Source: Proteobacteria bacterium UBA7447 (GTDB lineage: Bacteria; Pseudomonadota; Gammaproteobacteria; Arenicellales; UBA868). Taken from it: DNA of 26,542 nucleotides. The notes under the pieces are model-generated. The model ran no database searches and was not told the DNA's origin. It worked only from the letters and a program-made list of their open reading frames with translations. This document shows positions 24,662 through 26,542 of the stretch, in pieces. The number at the start of each line of letters is the position of its first letter. The first letter of the stretch is position 1. Made by a program: the position numbers and the translations under genes. Location: the NCBI GenBank assembly GCA_002477475.1, contig DLPX01000068.1, positions 1 through 26,542 of the forward strand, read 5' to 3'.

Positions 24662-26542
24662 TTATGATCCCCAGTCAAGGTGGGCCTCCACCCGTTCAAG
24701 GCGGAGGTGAGAAGGCAGCCCAAGCGGCGCCAGGTCAATAACGACCCAGGGATCATTCCCCCGAATTATCAGACTAACCCCGTCGTCGGTCGGTTTGAGT
24801 TCACACTGGTTGCAGGCATCGACTCCGGCGCGCTTCAAAGCCGGCATCAAATCAACGCCAGACGAATCCTGCGCCTTAAAGAGAAGCATTGACTCGAGCT
24901 TGACCGTTAGCGTCTTTGACCCCGTTTCCTGATCCGAAGGATCAAAACGCAGACACACATCGGCACGCACCGGCTCTGGGAGATTGAACGTCAGAACCTC
25001 CCTGCCCTGACCAGATGAGCGGTGCGCAGATTTTTGCTCCTCGGAGAATGCTTCCCCCGAGGCCCAATAGATCGCAGCATCAAAGTTCCCAACACACGCG
25101 GCTGCATCGGCCGAAAAATTGCTGAGGCAATGAAGGATCTGCTGTTTTAGGCCTGTGACTCCTCCACAGGGTCCAAGATCGACCCGGGACTCAATATCGG
25201 ATTGGGCAAAATCAAAGAATCCGTCCAACACAGAAGCTGCCCACAACTGGCTATCTATTGCGCTGGGAAGATCCCCCTCAGAGGGCCACGGAAATATTTC
25301 GGAGACCAACTCTCCGTCCTCGCTAACCATCAGACACCACCCAGGAGGCCGAAGGCCGGTCTGGATTGCACGCCTAAGATACCCTCCGATGAACTTTGAG
25401 AATTCGTCTTGAGTCATACCCAACACCGCGCATTTTAGCCAATACTGATAAAGCAGCTCTCCTCGAGGGAGAATTAATGGTTGATCATTTTCGTTGAATG
25501 GCGTGAATTTACTTGCCACACTTGCCCCGCTCTTGATACACAAACCCGGTTCCGTGCCGCCTGCGCTGGCACCAAAAACAATCCAGTCGTGCGGCATCAG
25601 CCCATCAAGCCCCTCATCGGAACGCGAAACCACAATACCGAACGAGTCTGCACACGAATAAAGGAGTCCCGCTCGATACAACGCATTCTGTTGCAACCTC
25701 GCCGGCGCTAAGGACGCAGGCGCTGGTGCCCGATTCACGGAGACATATCGCCCATAGATAGCGCTCGCCCCCGGCGCATCATGCCCATCCTCACTGATGA
25801 AAGCTTCGGGTAGCTTGTAATCCGGCAGCGGGAAGAAACTGCGGTGTTTAAGCTGCAGCTCCCTGAAAATATCGTCCCATTCTGTTTTGTCGAAGGTTCG
25901 TATCCCTGCGTCGGCTGCGCTACCGGCCGGATATCCGGCGACCCCAGACCAGGGCATCCCGAGGTGATCTTCAGGCCATCCGGAGAGATATTTCGCTCCA
26001 AGACGATTCTCAATCGCAATGATTATTTTTCCGTCCGCTGAGAGGGCTTGCGTCGCTTGAGTCAGCATCCGGATGACAGCATCACGAGCCGACAATCCGT
26101 CTGGGGCAAACCTTTGGGCATATTCCAGCACCCCAATAAACAACACTAAATCGTAGCTTTGTCTTGGGAATTGCAGTCGATGAAAGTCAGCGGAGATGAT
26201 GGAAACGTTGTCTAGCCCAGTGCAGCGTGCATAGGCTAGACGGGCCCGACTCGCGCTTCCCTCAACAGCGTCTACGGTAAAGCCATGGTCACCAAGAAAG
26301 CGTGTCACGGCGCCGCAGCCTGCCCCCACCTCAAGAATCCGGCCCGCTTCTGGAAGTCTTAAGCCCCGCAGCAAATTGGCGCGCAAGGGAGACAAGTGGT
26401 ATTCCTGCGCCCAACTACCGTAGGGGCCAGCGAACTCAGGTGAATTCCAGGCTAAATTATTCGCCTGGGCCAGGGTTTCATGCAGAATGGACTCTTCTTC
26501 GCGTCCATCACTGTAGTCGATACCGGAGGCCTGCGATGCCTG
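24662..26542 (-). CDS. SAM-dependent methyltransferase with C-terminal beta domain, probably surface polysaccharide related (5'-partial)
   Basis: The reading frame is open to the right edge, so the real start is outside the window; 626 residues are visible. A TTG at 26395 is internal, because the residues before it (DYSDG, then GSWAQEYHLSPLRANLLRGL) belong to the family. The class I methyltransferase domain (about residues 60-250) has motif I LEVGAGCGAVTRFLG, acidic VEGS, DLVLFIGVLEY and the family-typical IAIENRLGAKYLSGWPEDH. A middle region of about 220 residues is unrecognised. Near the C-terminus, AAIYWASGEAFSEEQ followed by LTFNLPEP and CLRFDPSDQ resembles a beta domain found with glycosyltransferases of surface-polysaccharide clusters. 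The substrate is unknown. The stop is 37 bases from the nuo promoter. Confidence 0.8.
   Translation of the reverse strand, partial: QASQASGIDYSDGREEESILHETLAQANNLAWNSPEFAGPYGSWAQEYHLSPLRANLLRGLRLPEAGRILEVGAGCGAVTRFLGDHGFTVDAVEGSASRARLAYARCTGLDNVSIISADFHRLQFPRQSYDLVLFIGVLEYAQRFAPDGLSARDAVIRMLTQATQALSADGKIIIAIENRLGAKYLSGWPEDHLGMPWSGVAGYPAGSAADAGIRTFDKTEWDDIFRELQLKHRSFFPLPDYKLPEAFISEDGHDAPGASAIYGRYVSVNRAPAPASLAPARLQQNALYRAGLLYSCADSFGIVVSRSDEGLDGLMPHDWIVFGASAGGTEPGLCIKSGASVASKFTPFNENDQPLILPRGELLYQYWLKCAVLGMTQDEFSKFIGGYLRRAIQTGLRPPGWCLMVSEDGELVSEIFPWPSEGDLPSAIDSQLWAASVLDGFFDFAQSDIESRVDLGPCGGVTGLKQQILHCLSNFSADAAACVGNFDAAIYWASGEAFSEEQKSAHRSSGQGREVLTFNLPEPVRADVCLRFDPSDQETGSKTLTVKLESMLLFKAQDSSGVDLMPALKRAGVDACNQCELKPTDDGVSLIIRGNDPWVVIDLAPLGLPSHLRLERVEAHLDWGS

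Noticed and set aside
1..26542. tRNA, rRNA, CRISPR, insertion-sequence or prophage features
   Set aside because: Intergenic space is very short throughout and I saw no tRNA-like sequence, regularly spaced repeats, transposase or integrase genes, or terminal inverted repeats.

Overview
This 26.5 kb window looks like chromosomal core DNA from a gammaproteobacterium of moderate GC content. The main clue is the order gyrA-pheA-hisC-tyrA-aroA-cmk-rpsA-ihfB-lapA, a gammaproteobacterial arrangement. I cannot name the genus. All 24 protein genes I can support lie on the minus strand, so transcription runs from right to left. I see no RNA gene, insertion sequence, phage gene, CRISPR array or integration site. 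No stretch longer than 300 bases lacks a gene. The two largest gaps are about 223 bases before rpsA and about 180 bases between nuoN and gyrA.

Right edge (24662-26542): the C-terminal 626 residues of a large SAM-dependent methyltransferase whose start lies beyond the window. Its sequence resembles methyltransferases found in surface-polysaccharide clusters.

Centre right (10316-24625): a complete 14-gene operon for respiratory complex I (NADH:quinone oxidoreductase), nuoA to nuoN in canonical order. It has a good sigma70-type promoter (24597-24625) and a clear intrinsic terminator (10316-10348). Most junctions overlap or are only a few bases apart, which points to translational coupling. nuoC and nuoD are separate genes, and NuoG lacks the ligands for the extra N7 cluster, so this is the mitochondrial or alpha/betaproteobacterial type of complex rather than the E. 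coli type. Two junctions stand out: the nuoA start, where the promoter overlaps one candidate start codon, and the nuoK-nuoL gap, which holds a GGA-rich hexamer repeat.

Centre left (3138-10178): gyrA, then pheA, hisC, tyrA and aroA. PheA and TyrA are the terminal branches to phenylalanine and tyrosine, AroA makes the chorismate precursor EPSP, and HisC is an aminotransferase that can plausibly serve histidine and the aromatic amino acids. serC, often found between gyrA and pheA in this cluster, is absent. tyrA and aroA are separate rather than fused as in Pseudomonas.

Left end (1-3141): cmk (CMP kinase), rpsA (ribosomal protein S1) with its own long leader, ihfB (integration host factor beta) and the first 36 codons of a lapA-like membrane protein gene cut by the window edge.

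I found no undescribed biological system here. The most useful leads are regulatory details: the nuoL leader repeat, the nuoA start and promoter overlap, and the rpsA leader.
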